Positions 21,555-33,228 are shown, counted from the stretch's first letter. The stretch: DNA of 64,000 nt from Gigaspora rosea (GCA_003550325.1 QKWP01000768.1:74726-138725), one strand, 5' to 3'. The notes: generated by a model not told the origin, from the sequence alone. Program-made: numbers and translations.

Positions 21555-22461
21555 CAGTCAGACCTTCCTGTAGTCACCAAGTTGGTCGCGCCTTATTGTG
21601 GTGCTTGTATAGAGGTGTGACTGTAAATAAAATGCCTTGCTACAGTCACATGCCATAGGCCAATGAGTGTTTAATATAATATGTAGTTGTAACATATTGA
21701 AATACTATTAAAAAATTTAAAATGTTTAACAGTGAATAATTTTTGGACCAGTGGCCCGATTTGGATAAAATGACTACCAGAGTGCTTGTCTCAATGAGAC
21801 AATTCTATTGAATCAACAATTATCCAAATCTAATCACAAAACCCAAGATGTTCAAATTTAATCAATTCTTAAACATATAAAGTGACACAAATTCTTAACA
21901 ATCTCAGGAACTTGTGATTAGATTTTAATGATTTTGGGCTCATTAGAATCATCTCATTGAGACAAACAATTTGGTTTTGTTTTACCCAAATTGGGTCATT
22001 GGATCAAAAATTATTCGCTATCAGACCTTTAGGAAGTTTTAATAGAAAATTTTAAATATACATGAATATGAATATTGGCCAATTAGATTTTATAATCCAT
22101 ATTTAGTTAAAAAAATTTTTTTATATCAAAGTTCCTAAATTGGGTGATAAGTCTTTTATTCAAGTCTGTGGATCAAGAGAGCCTCTTTGGGCAACCCAAT
22201 ATTTGTTACAAGAATGAGAATACAACTAACCACACATACAACTTTTGGTTATCTAATTTAAGTAGTCTGCACAAAGTTTCTACATTAGCTGCCATACCTG
22301 CAAACCAACTAGAGAATTGCCTATTTAAACTCTCTGGTCCAAGTTCCTTCTGCCAATCCTACTTGTATCACTAGTACAGATCATCTGTCAGTCAAGGTCA
22401 GCCCCAGATGCTGTCGACGAATATCCCCTTAGGACTAATTTATTAGGTTCGTATTATTTCG

Positions 22462-22742
22462 CTGACAATCACTTCACCGACATAACATTTCACCGACAAA
22501 TACTTACTGACAAGTTCATTTTACCGACAGCTTGTTTCACCGAAGTTCATTTCACCGACAAGTTTTTTTCAAAAAGCTTTCTAACTTTAGTACTAATTCT
22601 ACCTAATTCTACCTGACCCTAACGACAATGACCAGAATTACTTTGTCAGTGAAATGAGCTTTGGTGAAACAAACTGTCGGTAAAATGAACTTGTCGGTGA
22701 ATAATTGTCAGTGAAATATTATGTCAGTGAAGTGATTGTCGA
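22462..22742. repeat. Foldback of CACCGACA units
   Basis: Inverted arms of about 110 bases, each with about five degenerate copies of a TTTCACCGACAAG-like unit. Left-arm CGACAGCTTGTTTCACCGAA pairs with TTTGGTGAAACAAACTGTCG on the right. The loop has CTGACCCTAACGACA. It resembles the 1803-2472 foldback in its GACA rhythm and in the telomere-like loop motif, although the unit sequence differs. Confidence 0.75.
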
Positions 22743-23384
22743 TTAATTGATTGCCACTCAATTTATCCTCATGGAACACTTGGTAGACAGTCCCTGTTCT
22801 ACATAAGTATTACCTACACTTTAGTAACTTATGCATTTTCTGAGGCCAATACTTGTGGTTAGGGAATACCCTGCAACCTTTACCATTATCTACTTCTGCC
22901 TTTGTAAGGTTTACTCCAACCCCAGTACCTACTATTACCTTCCTACTGGTCCTTTCATGATATATCCCAGACTTCCAATTCAGTTAGCCTGGAAAAATCG
23001 ATCTACTTGGCATTAGGTGCTATATGGTTTTTCTTTCCCTAGTACCTACTTCTATAGCATAGATCCTTTTTCTTTGGTGTGACACTGGTGGCCAGGTTGG
23101 TGGACCTTGTCCCTTAGGTTATAGTTATCCAGTTCTCCAGCTCTGGTTTCTGATACTTTAGTTTTAGTAGTACTGTCAAAGATCGTTGCTACCTACTTAC
23201 TCAGGGCTAGCCAAATGGGTTTCTGTTTTTCCAGTTTCTTGGAGTTGTCTAGTAGTTGTCTGTATAATGATACACAACTATGCCCAAATGTTCTCATTCA
23301 AGATAGTATACCAAGGCTACAGATAATATATCCAACTGATTAATAAGAAGCAGTCAGGTCTATTTTTCAAAATGTTACTAGTGG

Positions 23385-23462
23385 AATAGCTAGTGGAATT
23401 TGAACCCTAGATTTGCCACTTGGGGTGACAACTTACCAACTTCTCTAAGTCGCTACATCCTC
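23385..23462 (-). other. tRNA-derived head with pol III-like A and B boxes
   Basis: Read on the minus strand: GATGTAGCGACTTAGAGAAG then TTGGTAAG resembles a D-arm/A-box region, TGTCA-CCCCAAG-TGGCA forms a five-pair stem with a seven-base loop like an anticodon arm, and GGGTTCAAATTCC fits the T-arm/B-box consensus. The D-arm region is longer than in a normal tRNA, position 33 is C rather than U, and the acceptor stem does not close, so this is a tRNA-derived promoter rather than a tRNA gene. Confidence 0.6.
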
Positions 23463-23652
23463 TATTTAGTTAAAAATTGATTACTATAATGGGGTTTATT
23501 ATTAATAAAATTGTTAAAATATCAAAACTTTATTGTGATTGTGATTATAAATGATTTGTGACTATATCAAGGTTTTTTTACTATATTTTAAGTCTGTTGC
23601 ACAATATTGGGCAATTATATAAAAAGAGGTGTAACTATAGAGAGGTCTAATT

Positions 23653-23969
23653 TTATAGTTTTTAATAATATAGGCTAGGTGCTACAAAAAAAGAAGAAAT
23701 CAACAAAACAAAAGATCTTTAAAAGATCAATTTTATGTAATAATTTTATAATAAATCATAAGAAAATACAAACTTTAAATTTAAGACATTTATCAGATGA
23801 TTTCTACCTTTAAGAAAGTACTCTCTCCCCCACATGATACTAAACAAGCCAATCAAATTCAAACAAATAATATAAACCAGACCATACCAACTTTAGTCAA
23901 GTCTGAGTTTGTCCAGAATTGGTTTGAAGTCTGTAGACTAGTCTGTGTTTAAATATGTTTATATGTATT
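23653..23969. other. AT-rich intergenic
   Basis: No feature recognised apart from the end of the pogo MITE relic. Confidence 0.4.
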
Positions 23970-24790
23970 TTTTGTACTAAACAAGTTTACTTAATGCATA
24001 AAGTTAGAAATAATTAGTAGAATTTTGTTAATCATAAGATTTTATAGAATTATTAATAAAATTCTGTAAAATCTTATAATTTACAAATTTTTATTAATTA
24101 AATCTAACTTTATAGCTAAGTAAACTTGTTTAGCATCCAAAAATATATCAATTATTTTTTTAAAAAAAAAATTTAAATATTAGATGCTTAATTTTTAATT
24201 TTTGATCAAAAAGGCAAATTTAAGCATCTTTTCTCCAAATTTGAAGTAAATTAAAAATATTTTGCTAATTTAATATATTTTTAAAAGCTAAACAAGTTTA
24301 CTTTGTGTATGAAGTTAGAATTAGTAAAATTTTGGTAATCTTAATTTTATAAAGTTTTATTAATAAAATTCCATAAAATCTTATAATAAACAAATTTTTA
24401 TTAATAAATTCTAATTTTATGCACTAAGTAAACTTGTTCAGCATCTAAAAATACATCAAATTAGTATAATTATTTTTATTTTACTTAAAATTTAGAGAAT
24501 AAATGCATAATTTTTGAATTTTTTATCAAAAAAATCAAATTTAATCATTTTTCTCTAAATTTTAAGCAAAATAAAAACAACACTGCTAATTTAATGTATT
24601 TTTAGATGCTGAACAAGTTTACTTTACTGTATTAAGTTAGAATTAATTAGTAAAATTTTGCAAATAATAAGATTTTATAGTATTTTATTAATAAAATCCT
24701 ATAAAATTTTATTAATTGCAAAATTTTACAACTTAATGCAGTAAGTAAACTCGTCCAGTACCTAAAAATACATTAAATTAGCAGTGTTGT
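23970..24790. repeat. Tandem array of three AT-rich palindromes, period about 318 bp
   Basis: Three blocks start at about 23974, 24291 and 24611 with AACAAGTTTACTT and close with AGTAAACTTGTTCAG-like sequence (CTCGTCCAG in the last). Each block is a palindrome of about 170-180 bases centred on TATTAATAAAATTC. Between blocks lies a second inverted motif around TTTTTGATCAAAAA. Single relatives of the palindrome occur at 39382-39656, and of the spacer at 28940-29050 and 63770-63900. Confidence 0.7.
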
Positions 24791-25338
24791 TTTTATCTTA
24801 CTTAAGGGTATAGTGTAATACAATATAAATATAAATAGCAAATTATTTGTTATATATACAAAAATTATTAGTTTATACAAACAAGTTAGAATAATTTTAA
24901 AAATTAAATTAAATTAGTTAAAAACAATACAAAAATTAATTTTTAATTTTTTGTAAATATAAACAAGTATATTTTAATACAGTTCCGGACAGCATAAGAT
25001 ATCCTATTTTTTTAGCTTAGTAAAAAATAATATAACTCAATCATAAATTATTTTTAAAAAAAATCCTCTTACAAATTAATAGTTTTTTAGTCAAACTATA
25101 TTTCTGTAAGAGGAATTTCTTTTATTTTTATTTTTGACCAAGTTATAACAGGTTAAAGATTAGCAATTTTATATGTAGGTTGAGAATTTGGCGCATGTGA
25201 TTATAAGGGATAAGCCAATAAAAGTCGATGTGCTGTGATCACGTGACCATGCCGATCGGGTATGACCAATTAAAATTAGATATCTGGAAAGATTTAAATG
25301 GATCAAATCGTTATCAATCTTTTTTTTAATAAAAAAAA

Positions 25339-27774
25339 ATGTCAAAAAGAGCATTGAAACAACAGCAAAAGGAAAGAGCAAATTTAGCTCGATCCGTACG
25401 GTTGGCAAATGCTGACTTCAGTACCAGCCCCACCATAACCAAAAGAACCAGCANNNNNNNNNNNNNNNNNNNNNNNNNNNNNNNNNNNNNNNNNNNNNNN
25501 NNNNNNNNNNNNNNNNNNNNNNNNNNNNNNNNNNNNNNNNNNNNNNNNNNNNNNNNNNNNNNNNNNNNNNNNNNNNNNNNNNNNNNNNNNNNNNNNNNNN
25601 NNNNNNNNNNNNNNNNNNNNNNNNNNNNNNNNNNNNNNNNNNNNNNNNNNNNNNNNNNNNNNNNNNNNNNNNNNNNNNNNNNNNNNNNNNNNNNNNNNNN
25701 NNNNNNNNNNNNNNNNNNNNNNNNNNNNNNNNNNNNNNNNNNNNNNNNNNNNNNNNNNNNNNNNNNNNNNNNNNNNNNNNNNNNNNNNNNNNNNNNNNNN
25801 NNNNNNNNNNNNNNNNNNNNNNNNNNNNNNNNNNNNNNNNNNNNNNNNNNNNNNNNNNNNNNNNNNNNNNNNNNNNNNNNNNNNNNNNNNNNNNNNNNNN
25901 NNNNNNNNNNNNNNNNNNNNNNNNNNNNNNNNNNNNNNNNNNNNNNNNNNNNNNNNNNNNNNNNNNNNNNNNNNNNNNNNNNNNNNNNNNNNNNNNNNNN
26001 NNNNNNNNNNNNNNNNNNNNNNNNNNNNNNNNNNNNNNNNNNNNNNNNNNNNNNNNNNNNNNNNNNNNNNNNNNNNNNNNNNNNNNNNNNNNNNNNNNNN
26101 NNNNNNNNNNNNNNNNNNNNNNNNNNNNNNNNNNNNNNNNNNNNNNNNNNNNNNNNNNNNNNNNNNNNNNNNNNNNNNNNNNNNNNNNNNNNNNNNNNNN
26201 NNNNNNNNNNNNNNNNNNNNNNNNNNNNNNNNNNNNNNNNNNNNNNNNNNNNNNNNNNNNNNNNNNNNNNNNNNNNNNNNNNNNNNNNNNNNNNNNNNNN
26301 NNNNNNNNNNNNNNNNNNNNNNNNNNNNNNNNNNNNNNNNNNNNNNNNNNNNNNNNNNNNNNNGCCCGCCGATGGTTACATAAACTTGGTTTCCACTATA
26401 AACGTTATTCGAAAGGTGTTTACATTGATGGTCACGAATGACCAGATGTGGTTGCCTATCGCCAAGTCTTACTTCAGAAAGTTAGTAAATATAAAAAGCT
26501 TATGTCCAAATGGTACGATGAAGATTGTAAAATTAGAACTTACCCGCTGTTAGCTGATGGAGAAAAGGAACATATTTGGGTAACCCATGACGAATCCACC
26601 TTCCACATTAATGATGGACCACGTGCAATGTGGGGCCCGGAAAAGGAGCAACCATTAAGAAAGAAAGGAATGGGTCTTAGTATACATGTTAGCAATTTTT
26701 TAACGGAAACGATCAGACCACTTAGGGATGATCTTGAAGAGGCACATGCAATGATGGTATTAGGGTTGCGTCATGATGGGTATTGGGATGCAAAAAAGCT
26801 TATTATTCAAGTTAGACGGGCAATAGATATTTTTGAAAGAACACATCCAGGATGTGTAGGTAGAATAGAAAATAGATTAAATAAAAAATTTTATTTAATA
26901 AAAGTAATATAAAAACATTTTATTTAATAAAAGTAATTTAAAAACATTTTATAAATATTTATATCTTATTTTTGTCTACAGGTCTTTTTGCTTTCGACAA
27001 TGCCACCGCTCATACGGCTTTTGCTGAGAATGCCCTTTTGTCTTCAAAAATGAACCTTTTTCCAGGTGAATCAGTTCCAAAAATGCGGGATACTATATGG
27101 AATGGGAACCATCAATCAATGGTAATTGAAGAAGATTACATCATTTATGATAATAAGACAAAGTCAAATATCAATTTACGTGGTCAGCCAAAAGGGCTCA
27201 AGTGGGTTCTGGATGAAAGAGGACTATGGCAAGAAGGAATGATCTTAGAATGTGCTTCATGCAAAAAGGAGCCAAACCCTAATATTACCAATTGTTGTGC
27301 ACGCCATCTGATGGCTAATCAACCGATTTTCTTGCACAATGTGGTCAAGTTCAGCAGGAAATCGAATCTCGTGGTCATAAAGTAACCCTTTTTTATTTAT
27401 TTATTTTATTTATTTGCTAATTTATTTTTTTTTTTATTGTTGGCTATCTTATTCCTTATTTAAAAATTTTTTAGGTCATATCTTATCCCAAGTTCCACCC
27501 CGAATTTAACCATATCGAAATGTATTGGGGGGCTGCCAAAAAGTATACATGGGACAATTGCAAATATTCTTTTCCAATGCTTAGACAAACGATTATTGAG
27601 GCTTTTAATTCTATTTCACTTGAACAAATCCGTTCATTTGCTAGATTGTCGTTTAGATGGATGGATGCTTATCGACATGGCTTGACGGGAAAAGCTGCTG
27701 AATATGCAGTAAGAAGACATAAGAAGCATCGAACAATTAATGAAGACATCATGAACCACGTTGATGCAATTTAA
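25339..27774 (+). pseudogene. Tc1/mariner-superfamily DDE transposase, broken
   Basis: The N terminus begins MSKRALKQQQKERANLARS, then enters the assembly gap. After the gap the frame reads ARRWLHKLGFHYKRYSKGVY, followed by an in-frame TGA (26439-26441) where HE-P is joined. The catalytic triad is visible: Asp in THDES (26589), Asp in FDNATAH (26996) and Glu in FNHIEMYWG (27517). Intron 1 is 26854-26981 (joins PGC to LFAFDN), intron 2 is 27382-27474 (joins GHK to VISYPKF). A one-base deletion near 27330 shifts frame before QCGQVQQEIESRG. A Cys cluster (CASCKKEP...NCCARH) lies between the second Asp and Glu, whose spacing is about 142 residues, far longer than classical Tc1 DD34E. Stop plus frameshift make it non-functional. 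Confidence 0.85.
25454..26363. other. Assembly gap (910 N)
   Basis: A run of N, so the sequence is unknown. Any reading frame drawn across it is meaningless. Confidence 0.99.
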
Positions 27775-27901
27775 ATTAGAGAGCGAAAAAGCATTTTTTT
27801 GTTTTTTTTTTGCTTAGAATAGCCTTATGTAATAAGACTGAAATTCATTAATAAACCTGGCTTATTAATACTGCACGAAATTTATTAAGAAACTTGAAAC
27901 T

Positions 27902-27979
27902 TGCATAAATGAGTGCCGCAAAGAAAAAACCTGCAAATTTTATAAAATTTGCAGGTTTTTTCTTTGTGGCACTCATGCA
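27902..27979. repeat. Near-perfect 78-bp palindrome
   Basis: GAGTGCCGCAAAGAAAAAAC and CTGCAAATTTTA pair with the mirrored TAAAATTTGCAG and TTTTTTCTTTGTGGCACTC, with one mismatch that would be a G-U pair in RNA. It lies after the transposase stop, inside the Tc1-like element. Confidence 0.85.
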
Positions 27980-28214
27980 AATTAAATTATAAGTCGAATA
28001 AAGAATGAAAGAAAATCGAGTAAAAATCAATTGCGAATATTTAAAGTGCTTTATAAAGATGAAACACACAATTGGAAATATTGGTTAGATGCGAATATAA
28101 TTTTAACAAATATCATGAAATAATCGAAATAAATTTGGATAAATTTTACCCGATTTATTAAAAGCAGATTAATTACGTACACATGTAATTTTTAATAATA
28201 AACTAGCTAAATTA

Positions 28215-28420
28215 GTAAATTTGACGCACCTTATAATTATAAATTGGATGCCTTATGCCGTCCTTATTTAAATTTGGTGCACCTTATAATTTAAATTGGA
28301 TGTCTTATGCTGTCCTTATTTAAATTTGGCGCCTTTAATAAAAAGTAGATGTTTTATATTGTCCTTACTCTAAATTTGGCGCTTAAAAAAATAGTGGATA
28401 TCTTATGCTGTCCGGAACTG
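28215..28420. repeat. Four tandem copies of the Tc1-like right terminus
   Basis: Units of about 50 bases repeat AAATTTGGCGC-like sequence followed by GGATGTCTTATGCTGTCC. The outermost unit carries the genuine end (TGTCCGGAACTG). The left end of the element has a single copy. Confidence 0.75.
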
Positions 28421-31269
28421 TATATTTTTCAATTTTTTAATACTATAAAATTTACAGAAATAATTAACTCTAATTGGCTAAAATCTATGTAAATCATATG
28501 ACATCATATGATTTGCAATGTGATTACTATTAAAAATGATCTATATTACAATCTACTCTTAAAATTTAAGGGTAGAGTACAATGATCTACATTTTAATAG
28601 TGATCATATTACTAATTTTTTTTACAATAACATTCAATTAAAATCAGGTGATGATTATATGTTATTGTATGTTATTTATATTGTACTACCTAGAAAATTA
28701 TCAATTGTTCTAGGAAAATTGACAATATATACAAGTAGTTTTTTTAATATAATTGTGGCTTTAAAGTTTCACTACCATAAATAGAAGGGTTTGACCTATA
28801 TGCCACAAAATTTTGGCCAAAATTGGATAAGTTCTCAAAAATCTTTATCAATAGCATATTTTTGCCCCTATATAAAAATTTTTTGTATGACAATCATATA
28901 TGAAAATAATTTATATTGTACTCTACCCTTAAAGAAAAGATACTTAAATTTGGTTTTTTTGATCAAAAATCCAGAGTTATTTATTTATTTTTAATTTCAA
29001 GTAAAATAAAAAAAAACAATTATACTAATTTTTAGATACTAAACAAGTTTAGAAAAGGGCCAGAAATCAGTTGATTTACTAGAGAGGGTCTAAAAAAAGT
29101 GAAAATTTAATATGAAAACCTAACTAAAATGGGGTCAAAATATTGGTCAAAATCAAATTAGCTGATTCCTGGTAGTGCTCTTATATAGTACAAATCATTT
29201 TTAAGGTTAATATATAATAAAATTTTTATATTTTTATTTATTATTATTAAATAGTTATTTTGGACAATTTTGATTAGCTAATAATAATATTATATACTAT
29301 CTTTCTCCTATATAGTTATTTTCTATATAATCATATCTTAGTATAACCTTTTTATAATCACACCAAAACTGCAACTACTTTACTAAAAAAATTATAAAAA
29401 AATACCATTTTATAAACAAATTATAATAAAAACCTTTATACAATCACACAATTTGTATGATACAGACTGCATGCATGATTATAAAGAAGGAAGACAGTAG
29501 CATCTAATAATCTCTTATACACCTTTTTCTCTAAAAAATTAGGTAATAAATGTTTTTACCCTAAAGAGCTATATTACAAAATTTTATTAATATAATAGCT
29601 TTTGTGTTTTAATTAAAAAATGATTCTAATATTATTTTAAATTGATTTATGTAAAAAAAATTTGAAAATTTGTTAATTTACCTCTTTTTTGTAGCACTTT
29701 GCCTATATAATCTCCTGCATATTGCTTCAAATAATTCTATACTAGCCAAAAATTTTATTGTAAACTATATTTTTATTGCTAAAAAAAAGTATTAGTAATT
29801 ATAAAATTTATTACTTGTCCTATTAATTTTAAATTAGCTATAAAGTATCTAAATTTAATACAAAATATAACTACTAGAGCTATTCAATATTTCTAAATTT
29901 GAATTTTTGTATAAATGTGAAATAATTCCAAAGTATAATTTTGAATTTTTATTAAATTAAACTTAATTCTGGCCATTATTCAAGCAATGTCCCTAGAAGT
30001 TATTTTGTATTTATACAGTTTATGATTTGTTTCTAGTTTAGTACAACTGTTACTAAAAACAATCTTCTGTAACTCTATCTACCGATCTCTTGTACCAACA
30101 ATTATACTAACACTTCAGAAGTGAAGTCTTAAAGAAACAGTAGAAAAACTAATAAAAACATACAACTTGGCAGCTATTATTTAGGAATACAGTTAACTGA
30201 GTATTTGCTAATAGCTTTATAGTTTGTTACTTACTACTGGCACTTGTCGTTTAAAAGTAAAGTTTATAGACTACTTGCCAACAAGCTCAAAGTTTATCAC
30301 TTACTACAAAAAAGTCGAAACATACTTGGCTACTCTCTGGGACTTCAGACTATATGGGAAGAACTACTGTTCTTACTACGTTTACAAGGAAATGTTTTTT
30401 AGTGTCATTAGTTTGTAAAGAATTGTCAAAAAGTGAGCATTTCAGCATTACTCTCTCCAAAAAATCTGCAGTATTTACTGCTTCCAAAAAGGAAAGGCAC
30501 CTACCATATTGGATACAACTGTCATGAGTGGCTTGGAAACAAGTAATATGAAAAGACGTGCGAGGCATTTAGAGAAACTACTAGAAGAAGATTCTAGAAG
30601 CTTTAAATATATAAGCAGTCCAGATCATATAACTGTTTTTTGTTTAACATACTGGAACCTGGGCCCATTTTGCAAAGCAGTTTATTGTTATTAACAATTT
30701 TTATTTTGTGAGTCTGTGCATTATTTGAAACAACTTGCAGTTAACTCTGGGCCTCGGATACTCATTGAAGACAATGGAAGGACTATCGTGAAGCTTTAGT
30801 CTGTTTATTTTGGATAAGTGAAATAGTTATTAGTCTCTTATATATGTAATAATTTAATTAAAACTTAATAAAAAGACAAAGAGCGAGGTCACAGTTATAA
30901 ACTGAAAAAAAGCACAACTGTTGCTTATTATATATACTGTTATATTTAGCTATACCTAGCATGATGGAAATTGGTTTTGATTAGCTATCGATTTTGATCA
31001 TCAGATCAAATACAATTGACCAATAAATCGTAAATCTTTATAAAATTTTATTATAATATAGCATTTTTTAAAGTAACTGATGTACCAAAAAATTTTTTTG
31101 TACTAGAACGTTTCTCATGCTCTAACAGGTTTTTTAAAACTCTCAGATCAAGTGGGATCAAGTATTTAAAGCTAGCTAGCTTATACGTGAAAATTGACAA
31201 AGGTATAAACACTATAGTGGTTACTTTAACTTCTACTTCGTAGAAGAAAATTAGTAATATTACCATTTA
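28421..31269. other. AT-rich intergenic, one clear hairpin
   Basis: No confident gene. A palindrome at 28519-28610 (arms about 45 bases, GATCTATATTACAATCTACT and its partner AGTACAATGATCTACATTTT) is the main structure. Another inverted pair (GGCCAGAAATCAGTTGATTT near 29056 and AGCTGATTCCTGG near 29160) marks a small foldback. A degenerate pogo-MITE-like stretch lies at 29290-29490. Short open frames at 30220-30700 have fairly gene-like composition but no recognisable product. Confidence 0.4.
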
Positions 31270-31452
31270 TCTACATCGTCTAACACATTTTGTAATTTTA
31301 ATATATCTCTTCATCTCTTTCTTGAATAAACTCATGCTCTTTTGTGTCTTTTTCAGTCTCTTCAGAATCTTGGGATCCTTCAATTCCATCCTACTCGGTA
31401 ATATTATTGGCTCCTTTTTCAAGTTTTTTAAAAATGAATTAACATTTTTGTA

Positions 31453-32197
31453 CAGTCTGACCTCTCTATAGTTACACCCCATATAGTTACACCTCTATAT
31501 AAGCACCCAATATTGTGCAACAGACTTAAAATATAGTAAAAAACCTCATTATAGTCACATATTACTTATAATCACTATTACCAAAAAATTTTGATTTTTT
31601 TATCCATTTTATTAATAAAAAACCTCGTTATAGTCACCAATTATTACTAAATATAGATTATAAAATCTGATTGGCCAATATTTATATTCATGTTTATTTA
31701 AAATATTCTATTAAAAATTTTTAAATGTTTGACAGCAAATAACTTTTGATGCAGTGGTCCGATTTGAATGAAATAACTACCAAAAAGTTCATCTCGATGT
31801 GACAATTCTAATGAGCACTAGATCGTTTAAATCGGATTACATGATCCTGAGATCATTAAGAATTTGTATCACTTTACATGTTTAAAAATTGATTAAATTT
31901 AAATATCTGAGTGAAAAATCTTTAAAGATCTTAGTATTTTGTAATTAGATTTGGATGATTGTGGACTCTTTAGAATCGTTTTATTGAGCCAAACACTCTA
32001 GTAGTTGTTTTATCCAAATTGGACCACTGGTTCAAGAGTTATCACTATCAAACAGTTTAAATTTTTTAATATACAAATACATTACTTATTGGCTTTTGGT
32101 CACGTGACCATAACAAGGTATTTTATTTATAGTTACACCTCTATACAATCACCAAAAGAGGCACGACGTACTTGGTGATTATAGAGAGGTCAGACTG
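31453..32197. mobile_element. Pogo/Tc1-like foldback MITE, copy B, 745 bp
   Basis: Starts CAGTCTGACCTCTCTATAGT, ends ATAGAGAGGTCAGACTG, flanked by TA. It has the same length as copy A without its nested insertion and is close in sequence. It interrupts the RING-like pseudogene. Confidence 0.9.
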
Positions 32198-32650
32198 TAT
32201 ATTCCATTCTTATAGTACTGTTCACAATGTCAGCATTCATATTCCATCTTATCGTAGCAGTGCTAGTGAAAACCGTGACCACAAATCAAGACAGTACTAT
32301 CACCTTTTTCGTTCAATGACTCAAAACAGTTATTACAAAGTCCTTGTGAAGGAGGAATACTTGTACTATAACCCGTAGGTAAGAACATAAGATCGACTTC
32401 TTCATTTAAAACAGCAAGTTTGTATTTTAAAACTTCTTTTTTCTTCTTTTTTCCTTGTTTTTTCTATGATTTATTCATTATATTTCTAACTGTCTTAATA
32501 TGGTGAAACACTTGGCGAAAGTAATCCAATAAAAATAATGATATTTTATTCACCAAATATTCTAGATTAGAGGGCGTATATGGATATCATTTTTTTGTAT
32601 AAAACATTTCTTTAAACTGCAATTCTTTATTTGTATCTTTTTTTTTTGGG

Positions 32651-33228
32651 ACTGCCTATTTCCACAGTATTTCCACCATGGTATTTTGCTATTTCCACAA
32701 TGTTACACGAAAAGTTACTATTTTTAGATTTTAATATAATATTGTATATTATAATTTTTAATTATTTTTAATTGGTCCAACTTGATTTAGATTACCAAAA
32801 CAAGACTTGTGTAACATTACATGACATTAGCAGTATGTAACCAAAAATTATTTTTGCGAAAACAATGCACTGGGCCTTTGTGTAACATATGTGCATATGT
32901 TGTGTAACCAGTATATGTACTGTGATTGGATGTTTCTTTGAACCTAGATTTAGGATTAGGGTGGGCCGGAATTATGTCTAACCCGCTGGAGGATTATCAT
33001 GATAGTGCCCACTAGCATTAAGCTTAATGCCGGGTGACCCAAAAAATAAGACTTGTGTAATATTACACAACATTAACAGCGTATAATCAAAAATTATTTT
33101 TGCAAAAACAATGCACTGAACCTTTGTGTAACATAAGTGCATATATTATTTTGAATTCTAAAAATAGAAAATCTTGTATAACCATGGTGGAAATAGCAAA
33201 ACACCATGGTAGAAATAGTAGCCACCTT
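32651..33228. mobile_element. MITE with CTATTTCCACCATGG ends and an internal direct repeat
   Basis: Inverted ends: CTATTTCCACAGTATTTCCA with CCATGGTATTTTGCTATTTC on the left, and the mirrored GGTGGAAATAGCAAAACACC on the right, between T-rich flanks. Inside, a block of about 100 bases occurs twice (about 32803-32900 and 33049-33148): GACTTGTGTAACATTACATG, AAAAATTATTTTTGC and CCTTTGTGTAACAT. Inserted in the RING-like pseudogene. Confidence 0.7.

Larger units (their letters stand above)
22114..23462 (-). mobile_element. tRNA-headed retroposon (SINE-like), minus strand
   Basis: The insertion is flanked by a 14-bp duplication, TATTTAGTTAAAAA, at 22100-22113 and 23463-23476. On the minus strand its 5' end (23462-23385) resembles a tRNA and its 3' end (22120-22114) is a short A tract, as in SINE retroposons. 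At about 1.35 kb (about 1.07 kb without the nested foldback at 22462-22742) it is long for a SINE. Between head and tail there is fairly GC-balanced sequence with short open frames but no recognisable reverse transcriptase, so it is probably non-autonomous. Confidence 0.65.
21555..23652 (-). mobile_element. Pogo/Tc1-like foldback MITE, copy C, reversed and split
   Basis: This is a diverged, inverted copy of the 745-bp MITE. It starts CAGTCAGACCTTCCTGTAGT and its last part has GTCTGTTGCACAATATTGGG and TATAGAGAGGTCTAA. A retroposon of about 1.35 kb (22114-23462) is inserted in it; removing this and one TSD copy restores colinearity with copies A and B across ATAATCCATATTTAGT and ACTATAATGGGG. 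The extent of divergence makes it older than copies A and B. Confidence 0.75.
24980..28420 (+). mobile_element. Tc1/mariner-like transposon, 3.44 kb with gap
   Basis: The left terminus CAGTTCCGGACAGCATAAGA is repeated inverted at the right end (28400-28420), with TA on both sides. It encodes one transposase with two short introns. The right terminal repeat is multiplied in tandem (28215-28420). A run of 910 N (25454-26363) hides part of the N-terminal half, so the true length is uncertain. Confidence 0.85.

Noticed and set aside
23385-23462. A functional tRNA gene
   Set aside because: D-arm region too long, no closing acceptor stem, no U at position 33, and it is the end of an insertion with target duplication.
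25339-26553. A continuous 404-codon reading frame across the N run
   Set aside because: The N stretch has no information, and after the gap this frame differs from the transposase frame that matches the domain. Only the first 38 residues are meaningful.
27902-27979. Bacterial-type rho-independent terminator
   Set aside because: The window is eukaryotic with spliceosomal introns; the long symmetrical palindrome is better read as a foldback.
30220-30700. Possible host gene
   Set aside because: Short frames on both strands overlap, with no recognisable motif or clear intron sites; left as unassigned.
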